Shown: positions 16,901 to 26,100 of the stretch, piece after piece | Layout of the letters: each line of letters begins with the position of its first letter | Position numbering within the stretch: the stretch's first letter is position 1 | Source: an uncultured Clostridia bacterium | GTDB lineage: Bacteria; Bacillota; Clostridia; UBA1381 | Assembly (NCBI GenBank): GCA_947624485.1 | Contig: CANQKM010000004.1 | Span: 124,001 to 188,000, forward strand | Direction of reading: 5' to 3' | DNA length: 64,000 nt | Program-made: the position numbers and the translations under genes | Notes under the pieces: model-generated | Seen by the model: only the letters and a program-made list of their open reading frames with translations | The model's database searches: none | What the model was told of the DNA's origin: nothing

Positions 16901-19900
16901 TGAAGCGGTCGTAAACTTCGGCGGACAATTCGCCGTTGTAGGCGAGGACGGTACCTTTACGGTTCCGCCGTTTAGGGCGCTGGGCAACACATCGTCGCCG
17001 AACAAGAAGCGTTATGTCAGATACGTAATATCGCAAAATGAACAGGACCTTCTTCAAGAGGTCGAACTCACAAACATGATGTATGAAGATAAGGAAATCA
17101 TGCTTGTAAGCGAAGACGGCACTAAGTCCACAAAAACAGTTCCCGTATATACGCAAAATGTGGGAGAACGGCAGATAAACACGGCAAACGGCGGCATTAT
17201 AGATCATATAAACGTCACGGTCGCCGACGCCGACAATGATGACGAGCAGCTTAGTCAAGGCAATATCGTCGTAATGAGTGGCGACAACGCTCTTGTAACG
17301 GCAAGTATGGCGGATAATTATACGTATACAAAGTATACGCATGATAAGAAGACGGGTACTACCACGACCACGCCAAATACTGTCGAAAATATCACAGGAA
17401 TTGAATTTGTGGTGTACAATCCCACAACATATAAGGAAACCGCCACGTATAAGGCGACGGAGCAAAAGGACGGCTCTTTCCAGGCAAAGATACCTCTCAA
17501 AGAGGTACTGCCCGGCGAAACGCTTCTTATGAGAGTAACGACCGACCGTTCGCACGGAATAACGGGTATAACGGCGGAGCATCTGTCGGATTATTACGAC
17601 AAAGACAAGTTCACAAACGCTGACAGGGAGGTCGTCGACAAACGCGAGGAGGAGCTTAATACGACGGTATATCCCACAGTTTACACGGGATTCAGCTTCA
17701 TCGACAACATGGAGAAGGTACTGCCTGTAATTCAGCACCTTGAATCGCCGGTAAACATGGATTTTGAAGCGCTTCCGTTCCTCGGTAACACATCGATGCG
17801 CTTTGACCTCCCGTTTGTATCGGTAGGCTCGATGAAAACGCCGACAGGTTACAGAATGTACGTGGGATTCAGTCCGCTGCAAATCGTCGACGCGGCAAAA
17901 TCTCTGCACGCGACAAAGTTCGCAAGCGGTACGGGCGCGTACTTCCAGGATATGTTCCAAATAGGGCATCCAATACAGAGCTTCAAGGACGGTTTGGCAG
18001 CGTCGTATAAGGAAGCGTTTAAGAACGTGCCGGAGGATAATTTGACGGGCGGCTCGGCGCTCGGCGGACCGACGTGGAAAATGGATGTTCAGATAGGATT
18101 CTATCTTGACTTTACATACGCGAGAATCGTAGATCCGAATACAGAGAGAAGCAACACGTCCGCCGTGCTGACCGGCGCGGGCGCTTATGTGGGTGTGAGC
18201 GCGGGATTCAAAATGACGTGGTACACGATCCTTCCCGTGGTGTTCATACCCGCGTACTTCGGTATCGAGATAAACGGTAACGTGCTCGGATTTATGGGCG
18301 GACAAAGTGATATGAATAAGGGTACAGTGACTTACGATACGGCGAAAAACGCTACGGTCAAGTTTGAAAATTACCTCAAGGAGTTCCACGGCTCCGTTCA
18401 GATGGCTGTGTCTGTCGCGATATACGTCGGTATAGGTCTTGCAGGCACGATAGGTATACGCGGAGGCGGTACGTTTACCGCGATGGGTATGTGGTACCCG
18501 ACGGATCTCGTTTCCGACTTCGGCGCGGATCTTACGTTTACGGCGGGAATTTGGATAGATCTGTTCCTGTTCTCGGTACCGCTGCAATACACGTTCCCGG
18601 ATATAAAGTTCGGTTCGTTTAAGGAATACGAAGAAATGCCTCCGATAAATCCGGAGGTGTCGGGCGATGGCGACAAGGATGGCGGCAATGACAAGGGTGA
18701 CGGCAATGACAAGGGCGACACAAACGCCGCTTCTCTCACAAGCGCGGAGGATAAGCCGTCGCTTACGGTGAGGGAGCCGTATTCGAAGAAGGAGAGCGAG
18801 TGGCTGCCGGACGGTGATATATCACTTATGTCGGCGTTCGGTGAAAAGAGTACGCAGACACTCGTTGAGGGTGCGTATGAGCACCCCGACACGCAGCTTT
18901 TGAAGCTCGATGACGGAAGCGTATTTATGGCGTTCATTGACAATGACACGTCGAAAGGTGATACGGAAAGAACTGTGCTTAAGTACTCCGTATATAAGGA
19001 CGGTACGTGGAGCACCCCGAAAGAAGTTCAGGACGACAGTACCGCCGATTATCAGCCGAGCGTATGTCTTGCGGGTGAGGGTAAGGTTATGATTTCGTGG
19101 CTGTCACGCGATCCTAAAAAAGCTACAACTGCCGAGCCCGCCGATTATCTTAAGGGTATGGAAGTGTACACGACGGATATTGACGTTGCAAGCGACACGG
19201 TTGGCGCGATAACGCGTCTTACTACCGACGACTATTACGATTACACCCCGACGAGCGTCTATGACGAGGTTACGGGTGATAAGATGGTTTACTACGTAAA
19301 AACGTCCTCGTCGGGTACGGCGGAGGAGATGATAAACTCCTACATGAACGACTGCGTTGTGGTATATATGCTGTACTCGGCTAAAGAGGACAAGTGGATG
19401 GTCGACGAGTATTACCCCGAAGAACTGTCCGACAGTAACGGAAACGGAAGTACGGATGACGAGAAGCAAGAGCTTGTAGATAACTGGCAAGGTCAGAGGT
19501 TCCTGTCGTCGCCGCTTCCTGAGCTTGATATGGACGTTCCTAACATATCCGACTTTACCGCAACGTCGTACAACGGTATAGCCGTGTACGCGTACACGAT
19601 TGACAAGGATTCGTCAAACGATACAACGTTTGATAAGGAACTGTTTATGCAGTGCTATGACTTTGAGCAGCATAAGACGTATAAGCCGGTAAGAATTACG
19701 GACGACAACGTAAGTGACGCTCTGCCGCAGTTCGTAAGGACAGAGGGTAAGGAAGAGGATATACCTGCCGGTCACGAGTCGGAATTTAAAAAGGCGGATA
19801 TGGCGTCGACAAAGCTGTTCTGGTACAGAGATGAAAAAGAGGTCGACTATATTGATATATCGTCACTCGTAAAAGAAGGTGTCAACGATGATGGCACAAT

Positions 19901-22073
19901 CAAGGAAGATTACTTAAAGAGCGCGGACGGCGGCGAGGTAAAGGGACTTGACTCGCTTTACTCGCACGTTTCCGTTCCGGCTGAAAATCCGAGCGCGTCA
20001 AGGTACATGGCTGACTTTAAGCCGGTTGTCGACGGCGACGATATTTACGTCGTTTGGACGCAGCCCGCGTCAACGAATGAAACTGACGAGGACGGTAATA
20101 TCATTCAGTGCCGCGAGGTATACGCGACAGCGCTTGTCCAGGACGAAAACGCCGCAGCTCCCTCAGAGGGTGAAGCGGTGGAAGGCGCAGGCTGCTCATG
20201 GGCGCCGCCGTACAGGCTGACGAATACGAACGCATTCACCGACGAGCCGAACGCGGTAGTTGACAGTAACGGTAACCTCATGGTACTTTATAACAGCTTT
20301 AATCAGGAGCTTACGGACGATGCGGAAAATCCTGTTGAGATAACCGACTTCAATCTCATGGCTTCGTACATGGAGCCTTGCGGCGCGGTTGACGTTACGG
20401 ATATACAGGCGCTTAACGAAACTCCCCTGCCCGATGAAACGATTGAGGTGAGAGTAAACGTTAAAAATAACGGTCTTACCTACGCCGACGGCTATGACTT
20501 AAAGGTATATGCGGCAAAGAACGGTCAGAAGCAAGGTGAACCTGTATTTATAAATACAGAGGGAAGCGACAGCCAGCTGCTTCCGGGAAATACCGATACG
20601 TATATGTTCGAGTGGACAGTTCCCGAGAGCGGCGTGGACGGTATGAGCTTTATTGCCGAGGCACAGGAACACGGTATGGAAAACGTCTCAAACTACGAGA
20701 GCGAGAAGTTTGAGGAAAAGCCGGTATACACCGTTGATAACGTAGATTCGTATCAAGACGCCGGCGGCTACCACGTTAAGTACAATATCACGAATACAGG
20801 TAACGCTCCGTCAAATTCGGGCGATAAGATGAACGTAATATTCAGCGGACCTTACGATATGGCGATAGGTTTAACGCCTGAGGAATGTGACTGGGGCAGT
20901 GCCGAGATAGGCGCGTTAGACGTGGACGAAACAGCGCCTTACAAGGTGGATTTGGACGTTATACCCGAGAAGTTTGACGAGATAGGCTTTGTTGACTGCC
21001 TGCTCATAGGCAAGGACAAGGAAGGTCACTACAACACGGCAGGTGAAAATATACGTCTTTTGGCGGTAATGCCGACAACTCTGCTTCTTAACGGCGAACC
21101 GTTCCCCGAAAAGATAGAGCTTGCCGAGGGTGAGACGATGGACTTCAGCATAACGTGCGAGCCGAGTTCGCTCAGCGAAGGAATGAGCGCCCTCCTCGGC
21201 ACTGACGACACTTCAATAGCGACATTCGACGGCACGACGCTTAAGGCGCTCAGCGAAGGTACAACAGTGATACACGGCAACGTAACGCCCTACGGCAATG
21301 CGATACCCGATATAACGGTAACGGTAACTCCGAGTAAAGCCGAGCCTGAACCGACATCAAGACCGCGCGGTTCGGGTTCGGGCGCGGCGTCACGGCGCGA
21401 TACGGCAACCCCCGCTCCGACAGCGTCGCCCGAGCCTACGGCTGCACCCGACGCAACACCTGCACCTACGACCGAACCTGACGCAACGCCTGCGCCCGAC
21501 AGCGGAAATACCGCGGAAACACAGTTTAAGGATGTGACTCCGTCAGACTGGTTCAGCGGCAGCGTAAAATACGCAGCCGAAAAGGGCTACTTTGCAGGTG
21601 TAAGCGAGGACACGTTTGAACCCGACACCAACGTCACAAGAGGTATGCTCATAACGGTAATAGGACGCATGAACGGCGTCAAGCCCGAAAATACGGATAT
21701 GACGTACACCGACGTAAACAAGGATATGTACTACGCTCCGTATATCGCGTGGGGTACTGAGAATGGAATAGTCTCCGGTTACAGCGATACGGAGTTCGCG
21801 CCCGATGAATTGGTAACACGCGAGCAGGTCGCGGCTATGCTGTGGAGATATGCGCAGTATATCGGAAAGGACGTGTCGGTCGGTGAAAACACGAACATAC
21901 TAAGCTACGCCGACGCGGCAGAAGCGAACGATTACGCGGTACCCGCAATACAGTGGGCATGCGGTTCGGGCATTATGAGCGGCTACACGGACAACACACT
22001 AAGACCGCAGAACAACGCGACACGAGCCGAAGCTGCCGCGCTGACGGAGCGGTTTGACAAGATAATCAAATAA
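13938..22073 (+). CDS. Giant multidomain SLH-anchored surface protein
   Basis: 2711 residues from the ATG at 13938, 4 bases after an AAGGAGG RBS; the open frame runs upstream to 13752 but lacks start signals. Signal peptide 1-33. Two Calx-beta-like domains (about 40-75 and 301-412, with ENGTAQAGRDF). A long middle region (about 430-1580) is not recognised, apart from a Gly-rich amphipathic stretch near 1400-1560. After an Asp/Gly/Asn repeat (GNDKGD), residues about 1640-2150 resemble a sialidase-like beta-propeller (DDGSVFMAFID, AGEGKVMISW). CARDB-like modules follow (about 2150-2350), a Big_2-like domain (about 2380-2460), a Pro/Thr-rich linker (2467-2527) and three C-terminal SLH repeats. 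No catalytic residues could be assigned; role likely adhesive. It is probably controlled by the divergent kinase/LytTR pair. Confidence 0.9.
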   Translation: MKTISKLKRGISAVLSAALIAPLIALPAEAETTDVYIPEIEMEEGILENDVFYLTASSAQLKEGANERYLLRLARGGDSASASSAMIKIADLSAKYGKDYTISVAGSDAEVDNPSDNESLIERMEGEEYTETELKTEEEYADMLENDEELQQATEQGVQDAIDYLEDASGVLSAEEASEGEAVPTDGSETVSTDPLQQARATFTGVEGEPQNVTSTTDTMQQIQQMANVMTNAVVGATLKVDFAAGESEKYIAIDVKDNNEGDGYRYFFLMLGAPEGTTTNSASSSCSLTIVDDEEQAPAKVSFTESAYDVSEDSVTVEIKRDSALNTISAAHLTTENGTAQAGRDFSPVDMDVVFPMGIDTRKIEIPVRREYIAGSADFKLKLTAEEMCEIDGGEANVTINGTMGIIDNDDDISLTAVTESYSVNDIVLGDPLTLSSPVKTGSSDHSNSSNYYDTNGKYYNLMWQDNIGWPESWIHYYTGTTAASWTLDPDYRGAHLAGAQLSWKRNGSDAEISVGFVGSYSADAKWSSYNGSMAYETTANFGGDNYVKENVFCDYWDPKRITVWNVGHCEDCNNLYIESITPIYRPFIIDLNASDDLKFLNENGNQVEGRKDGFSDATYLALYGAVNTDNNQVVRFAKDGTNSITVTQTVGENTITPYTYLKGLSIVKDGKTKKIATYGDDGDTSHTVSMTPEWIYNNTDYISFETNNNGEGMKNQTGTFGMRGRIQLKPEFGYRNAKVRINVPTGNLGYLVLSGSEKQINKTTDYTYHRGDVIKISAKMYKGNENFYKAVGVKIKYKMNESDTKWHEDKTVYFDSNGYLYLDSSQYHRLQYGYYEIEPVFQTRDGVLALDIAESDLSKFDTSYGYLAKATRREIEKDKVKYYEYALETEPLNGKIYAIAVRMAANAGANVYPVWKDNKSGDKIYCGEVFFHEAGPEQNDNIITLSYETDTTKDAYQTIKGSVVTPRYNMRTGLVDMQVGSAMPASEAVVNFGGQFAVVGEDGTFTVPPFRALGNTSSPNKKRYVRYVISQNEQDLLQEVELTNMMYEDKEIMLVSEDGTKSTKTVPVYTQNVGERQINTANGGIIDHINVTVADADNDDEQLSQGNIVVMSGDNALVTASMADNYTYTKYTHDKKTGTTTTTPNTVENITGIEFVVYNPTTYKETATYKATEQKDGSFQAKIPLKEVLPGETLLMRVTTDRSHGITGITAEHLSDYYDKDKFTNADREVVDKREEELNTTVYPTVYTGFSFIDNMEKVLPVIQHLESPVNMDFEALPFLGNTSMRFDLPFVSVGSMKTPTGYRMYVGFSPLQIVDAAKSLHATKFASGTGAYFQDMFQIGHPIQSFKDGLAASYKEAFKNVPEDNLTGGSALGGPTWKMDVQIGFYLDFTYARIVDPNTERSNTSAVLTGAGAYVGVSAGFKMTWYTILPVVFIPAYFGIEINGNVLGFMGGQSDMNKGTVTYDTAKNATVKFENYLKEFHGSVQMAVSVAIYVGIGLAGTIGIRGGGTFTAMGMWYPTDLVSDFGADLTFTAGIWIDLFLFSVPLQYTFPDIKFGSFKEYEEMPPINPEVSGDGDKDGGNDKGDGNDKGDTNAASLTSAEDKPSLTVREPYSKKESEWLPDGDISLMSAFGEKSTQTLVEGAYEHPDTQLLKLDDGSVFMAFIDNDTSKGDTERTVLKYSVYKDGTWSTPKEVQDDSTADYQPSVCLAGEGKVMISWLSRDPKKATTAEPADYLKGMEVYTTDIDVASDTVGAITRLTTDDYYDYTPTSVYDEVTGDKMVYYVKTSSSGTAEEMINSYMNDCVVVYMLYSAKEDKWMVDEYYPEELSDSNGNGSTDDEKQELVDNWQGQRFLSSPLPELDMDVPNISDFTATSYNGIAVYAYTIDKDSSNDTTFDKELFMQCYDFEQHKTYKPVRITDDNVSDALPQFVRTEGKEEDIPAGHESEFKKADMASTKLFWYRDEKEVDYIDISSLVKEGVNDDGTIKEDYLKSADGGEVKGLDSLYSHVSVPAENPSASRYMADFKPVVDGDDIYVVWTQPASTNETDEDGNIIQCREVYATALVQDENAAAPSEGEAVEGAGCSWAPPYRLTNTNAFTDEPNAVVDSNGNLMVLYNSFNQELTDDAENPVEITDFNLMASYMEPCGAVDVTDIQALNETPLPDETIEVRVNVKNNGLTYADGYDLKVYAAKNGQKQGEPVFINTEGSDSQLLPGNTDTYMFEWTVPESGVDGMSFIAEAQEHGMENVSNYESEKFEEKPVYTVDNVDSYQDAGGYHVKYNITNTGNAPSNSGDKMNVIFSGPYDMAIGLTPEECDWGSAEIGALDVDETAPYKVDLDVIPEKFDEIGFVDCLLIGKDKEGHYNTAGENIRLLAVMPTTLLLNGEPFPEKIELAEGETMDFSITCEPSSLSEGMSALLGTDDTSIATFDGTTLKALSEGTTVIHGNVTPYGNAIPDITVTVTPSKAEPEPTSRPRGSGSGAASRRDTATPAPTASPEPTAAPDATPAPTTEPDATPAPDSGNTAETQFKDVTPSDWFSGSVKYAAEKGYFAGVSEDTFEPDTNVTRGMLITVIGRMNGVKPENTDMTYTDVNKDMYYAPYIAWGTENGIVSGYSDTEFAPDELVTREQVAAMLWRYAQYIGKDVSVGENTNILSYADAAEANDYAVPAIQWACGSGIMSGYTDNTLRPQNNATRAEAAALTERFDKIIK

Positions 22074-22092
22074 ATTTAAGGAGGATATAAAA

Positions 22093-22233
22093 ATGGCTGA
22101 AAATGAGAAAGAGAAGAACACTCAGGAATTGGACTTGGATGAGTTGGAGCAAGTAACGGGCGGCGGCGCGTTTGACAATGTACCGCGCGTACCGGAACAC
22201 AAAATTGACGACTCCCTGAGAAGCAAGATATGA
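22093..22233 (+). CDS. Short double-glycine-leader peptide (candidate secreted signal or RiPP precursor)
   Basis: A 46-residue ORF with an excellent RBS (AAGGAGG, 8 bases before ATG), beginning 19 bases after the giant protein gene and therefore almost certainly co-transcribed. Residues 1-24 are an acidic leader with the classic ELxxxxxxGG pattern (LDLDELEQVTGG). Such leaders are cut after GG and exported by peptidase-C39 ABC transporters. The predicted core is about 22 residues, GAFDNVPRVPEHKIDDSLR plus SKI: hydrophilic and charged, with no Cys, so lanthionine and thioether chemistry are unlikely. That is more like a pheromone than a pore-forming bacteriocin. A peptide-sensing-type kinase/regulator pair lies just upstream of the giant gene. 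No C39 transporter or modifying enzyme is in the window. Confidence 0.8.
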   Translation: MAENEKEKNTQELDLDELEQVTGGGAFDNVPRVPEHKIDDSLRSKI

Positions 22234-22265
22234 TTTGCCGCAAAACGGGCTAATAAATCGTCACC

Positions 22266-22294
22266 TTGATTTTTTCCCCCTTCTGATGTATAAT
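22266..22294 (+). promoter_or_regulatory. Promoter of the stalk-domain protein gene, embedded in a terminator
   Basis: TTGATT (22266-22271), a 17-bp spacer and TATAAT (22289-22294) place the start of transcription near 22301. The -10 lies in the loop of the hairpin at 22274-22310. Confidence 0.75.
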
Positions 22295-22317
22295 ATATCG
22301 GAAGGGGGAATTTTTTT
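22274..22317 (+). terminator. Terminator hairpin overlapping the promoter and RBS of the next gene
   Basis: A perfect 10-bp inverted repeat, TTCCCCCTTC (22274-22283) and GAAGGGGGAA (22301-22310), with a 17-base loop is followed directly by TTTTTTT (22311-22317) and then the ATG at 22318. It has the form of a terminator for the giant-protein/peptide operon. Its right arm is also the RBS (GAAGGGGG) of the next gene. Confidence 0.75.
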
Positions 22318-23076
22318 ATGAAGAGATTTACTTTGGGTTTCGTAATAGGCGGCGTTATATGCTCCGCGCTGACGGGGTTCGCGGTTGAATATGCCATTAC
22401 GGCGAACCCGTTTCCGATCAGGGTTGACGGCGCTGAAAGGTCAATCGAGGGCTACAATATCAACGACAGCACCTACTTCAAGCTCCGCGACATTGCCGAC
22501 GCGGTAGGCGGTTTTACGGTAGGCTTTACAAATAATACGATCACAATCAGCACGCAAGCCGAGCCGTCGGAAACGGCAAGCACCGACGAGCCTATCACGA
22601 TCCACGAGGGCGAGGTATCTCAAAGGAGATTTGCGAGAGAGGGCGACACGGTAATAAAAGCGGACGGCACTGCGGTAGTGCTAAAAAAAGGGCCGCACGG
22701 CGTGCTTGGCGAAGGACAGGGCGTTGCGCCGGATCTCGGCGTCACGGTAACAGGTGTTGGTAATACCACGGTTACAATGACAAATGTAACAGGTTTAGTA
22801 TTTTCAGGCGATGTCGGAGACGAAGTTGACTCAACGGGTATGACAGTTAATAATCAGTCATATTATGTTAATTTAGTAACGGGTGAAGGTCATTGGGGCA
22901 GAGATTGGATGGTTATAACTTCTGTGCCTACAACCCCCGGAGAATTTGCAGACCAATTATCGGAAGATAAGAATTGGGTTTGGTCCGGAACTTTACAATC
23001 TTGGATGCAAGTATCAGCACAAGCCATGTATCCGGAAGCGTTGGACAGAGTATTGGCAGCCAATGGCTTGAAATAA
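22318..23076 (+). CDS. Exported protein with N-terminal copper-amine-oxidase-like stalk domain
   Basis: A 252-residue protein with a signal peptide or membrane anchor (residues 1-27, GFVIGGVICSALTGFAV). A short copper-amine-oxidase-like stalk domain follows (about 35-82: PIRVDGAERSIEGY, STYFKLRDIADAVGG, NTITIST), a module that Clostridia place on many wall-exposed proteins. The remaining 170 residues are unrecognised. From about 22741 the gene becomes visibly more AT-rich with different codon choice, which suggests a mosaic or recently acquired C-terminal part. RBS GAAGGGGG is shared with a hairpin. It follows the double-glycine peptide gene but has its own promoter and is ended by a bidirectional terminator. 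Confidence 0.8.
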   Translation: MKRFTLGFVIGGVICSALTGFAVEYAITANPFPIRVDGAERSIEGYNINDSTYFKLRDIADAVGGFTVGFTNNTITISTQAEPSETASTDEPITIHEGEVSQRRFAREGDTVIKADGTAVVLKKGPHGVLGEGQGVAPDLGVTVTGVGNTTVTMTNVTGLVFSGDVGDEVDSTGMTVNNQSYYVNLVTGEGHWGRDWMVITSVPTTPGEFADQLSEDKNWVWSGTLQSWMQVSAQAMYPEALDRVLAANGLK

Positions 23077-23097
23077 AAATAATTACCTTATAAAAAA

Positions 23098-23128
23098 ATC
23101 CGCCCGCATACAGCGGGCGGATTTTTTT
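23098..23128. terminator. Bidirectional terminator between convergent surface-protein genes
   Basis: A perfect 10-bp stem, ATCCGCCCGC (23098-23107) and GCGGGCGGAT (23113-23122), is flanked by A7 on the left and T7 on the right, so it can serve transcripts from both sides. Confidence 0.92.
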
Positions 23129-23131
23129 GTT

Positions 23132-26100
23132 TTACAGCATTTTACTTGCCGCCGTGAGAGGCGACATATCGCTAAGTCCGTTCCATATCATCATTTTAAT
23201 CGAGCCGACCGAAACGTTTTCGGGTATGCTTATCGTCTTTTGGAATACGAAGCTCGTATCCGACAAATCGGCTTCCATTACATTCAGCGCCGCAAGCGCG
23301 CCGCTCCTGTCGTACACCGCAAGGAGTATATTCGCTATCATAGGCTTTTCGCCGTCCGTACCCTCAACCTCGTCAATCGTCAGGCTCGCGTCAACCTCGC
23401 CGCTCATGCTGTCCCTGTCAACCTCGTTTCCGCCCTTATCGGTAAACACAGCGTCGGCTGACACTTTTATGCCGGGAGTTGAGAGAGTGACCTTGCCGTT
23501 TGCGGTCGTCACGCCGCTGTACGCGTTTCCGACGGAGATTTCCGCGCCGCTCACCGCTAACGCGTACTCACCGTCTGCCGCACCGTCAAGCGCCTTAAAT
23601 CCCACGCGGCACACCTCGCCGCTCTCTACCGTGTCACTGTCGTTATAAAGCACCGTAACGCTGTTTTCGCCGAGTGAGGTGAATATGTTCCCTGCCGCTC
23701 CGTCAGGCGACGAAACCGACGCGTAAGCGAGCTTTGTGCTGTCAAACGTCAGCGTGAAACGGTAATCGGTTATATCGCCGTCAGCCGTTATATACACCGG
23801 CACATAAACCGTATCGCCCGCCTTACCGACCGCAGAGCCGACCGAGAGATTAGCCGTGTTCGGCTCGCGCTCCTTAACGGTGTAGCTCACCTCGCAGACA
23901 TCGCTCGCCGCGTAACCGTTCTTAACGGCTATCGCCTTAATCGTCATTTCTTCCGTTACCGCTATCGCGCCGTCATAACGCGCGCTCTCCGTTGTCGGAG
24001 CAGTTCCGTCGGTCGTGTAGAATATTTCCGCGCCGCCCGACGCGCTCCGGAGCGTTACGAGCGTACCCGATTCAACCTCACCCGCCGCAATGCCCGGCGC
24101 GGGAGCGTCGGTTTTCGGCACCGATACCTTACCGCTTGCCGCTCGGCTTTGTTCCATACCGTCCTTAACGGCTATTGCCTTAATCACGGTCGTTTCCGTT
24201 ACCTTGATCGGCTCGGTGTAAAGCGTTGACGTGCTTGTCGGCGCGGAGCCGTCCGTTGTGTAATAAACCTTTGCGTCCGCCGCCGCACACGTAAGCGTCA
24301 CCGTCTTACCGCCGTAAAAGCCGCTCGTTTCGATCATCGGCGTCGGCACTGTGCCTGACGGAGCCGTTACCTCCTCAACCGTCACCGTAAATTCAGCCGT
24401 AAAACCGCCGTATGAAACGGTAACGGTCTGCGTTCCGACCGTCTGCGCCGAATATCCATGTGCGGTGTATTCCGTGATTTGCGCTTCCGTGCCGTTATTG
24501 TACGACGCGATCACGACCATGCCCGTCGTGTCAAGGCTGTCGCCCTTATTGTAAAGGCGTTTGTCGGGTTTCCTTGTAATCGTAATGCCTGTAAGCTCTT
24601 TTGCCGCGACCGTAATATTAAACGCCGCCGTCTTGCCGCCGTATTCGACCGTTACCGTCTGCGTTCCCACCACGGAGGTGTCGCAGCTCAGCTTACAGTC
24701 GTGCGTAACGTCAGCCGTTGAGTTGTCCGAGTACACGGCTTCGACCTCAAGTCCCGTTACGTCGAGCGTCATACCCTCCGTGACCGTTGTGTCCGCGGGG
24801 TTGTTTTTCACGCGTATTTCCGTTACGGCAAGCTTGGGTATGATTTCGGTTACCGTGCCGTATTCGGACGTGTACTCCTGCGAGCCTTCCCTGTCGGGAG
24901 TAGGCTTCACGTATGTACCCTTTGTCCATACCGAAGCATCCGTCAAATTCGGCAGCGCATACGTGTCGGGTTCATCGTTATCCGCGCTCATACAAACACG
25001 TTCCGCCGTGCCGCCCGTTGTCTGCGTCGGTTCTTCGGTGATTTTCCACGCGCCCCAGTTGTGCGTTATTTCAAAATCATCGGTCACGGTCACTTCTTTA
25101 TAATTGTTCGTCGCCGCAAATACCGCCTTGACTGTGTACTCGCCCGCAAGCAGCGGTTTTTCCGCGCCGTACTCGTCCGCGCCTTTTGCCGCGTACGTGT
25201 AAGTCACGTTTTCCGTACCGTTCGTATCCGACGCGGGAACGGGGTTTACACTTTCGTCGCCGCACTTGTAATCCGCCATTGTGACCGCTGCAGCGCCGTC
25301 CGCTTTTGTGATTTCAATCCCGGCTGTCAAATTGACTTCGTTTTTCTCGGTTTCAACGCTGTAATACTTTGCGTCCGCGCCGTCAGCTTTAATGTCTGTC
25401 AAATCCACCCTGCTGTAGCTGCCGACGTCCGCAGACGATACCGTACCCTTTGCGGTAAGCGTTACGTTGTCCTCGCCGTTGTTTGTCGGCGTAAGCGTCA
25501 CGTCAACCGTTGTATTTTTATCATACACCTTACTGTCAGCCGACACTTCGTAATTAAGCGGCTTTTGTTCCATTGTAACGGTAATTTCATCCTTCTCACT
25601 GTTATTAAGGTTTATACTTCCGCCATACTCTGCGCGGATTGTGTTTGCGCCGATTTCAAAACGCTTGTTTGCGGTGATTTCAAACGTCGCTGTGCCGTCG
25701 TCGTCAAACAAACTGCTATATGTGACATTAGCCGTACCGAGAGATGTTCCGTTGAGGAAAAACTCGACTTTATCTAACTCTACCGTCGCCAAACGTATAC
25801 CGTTCGTATTATCTCTTGTAACAGTCGCAGTAAGTGTAATCGTATCGCCGTAGGTTACCTCACCGCCGTCAACCGCCAGTGTGGAATCTGCCTTATTGAT
25901 CGTAACGTCGACCTTTTGAGGTTCGCTGTCGTTGTGGTTACCGTCGCCGATTATTTTGTACCAAACGGTGTATGTGTTTGCAGTTGTACCTGTGGGAATA
26001 TCGGGCGAATAGTTTTCATTGTCAGTGCTGTACTGAAGCGTACCGTCCGATGTTTCACCGGTTACAAGCTCCTGCGCCCCGCCAGTATACTTCAAATCCT

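Noticed and set aside
16617-18587. A 656-codon open frame on the minus strand inside the giant SLH gene
   Set aside because: It has no RBS, its translation is rich in Arg, His and Tyr as expected for an antisense frame of a GC-rich gene, and it lies fully inside a gene with clear domains. Many similar antisense frames (for example 59412-60623 plus, 25916-26950 plus, 4577-5116 minus) were dropped for the same reason.
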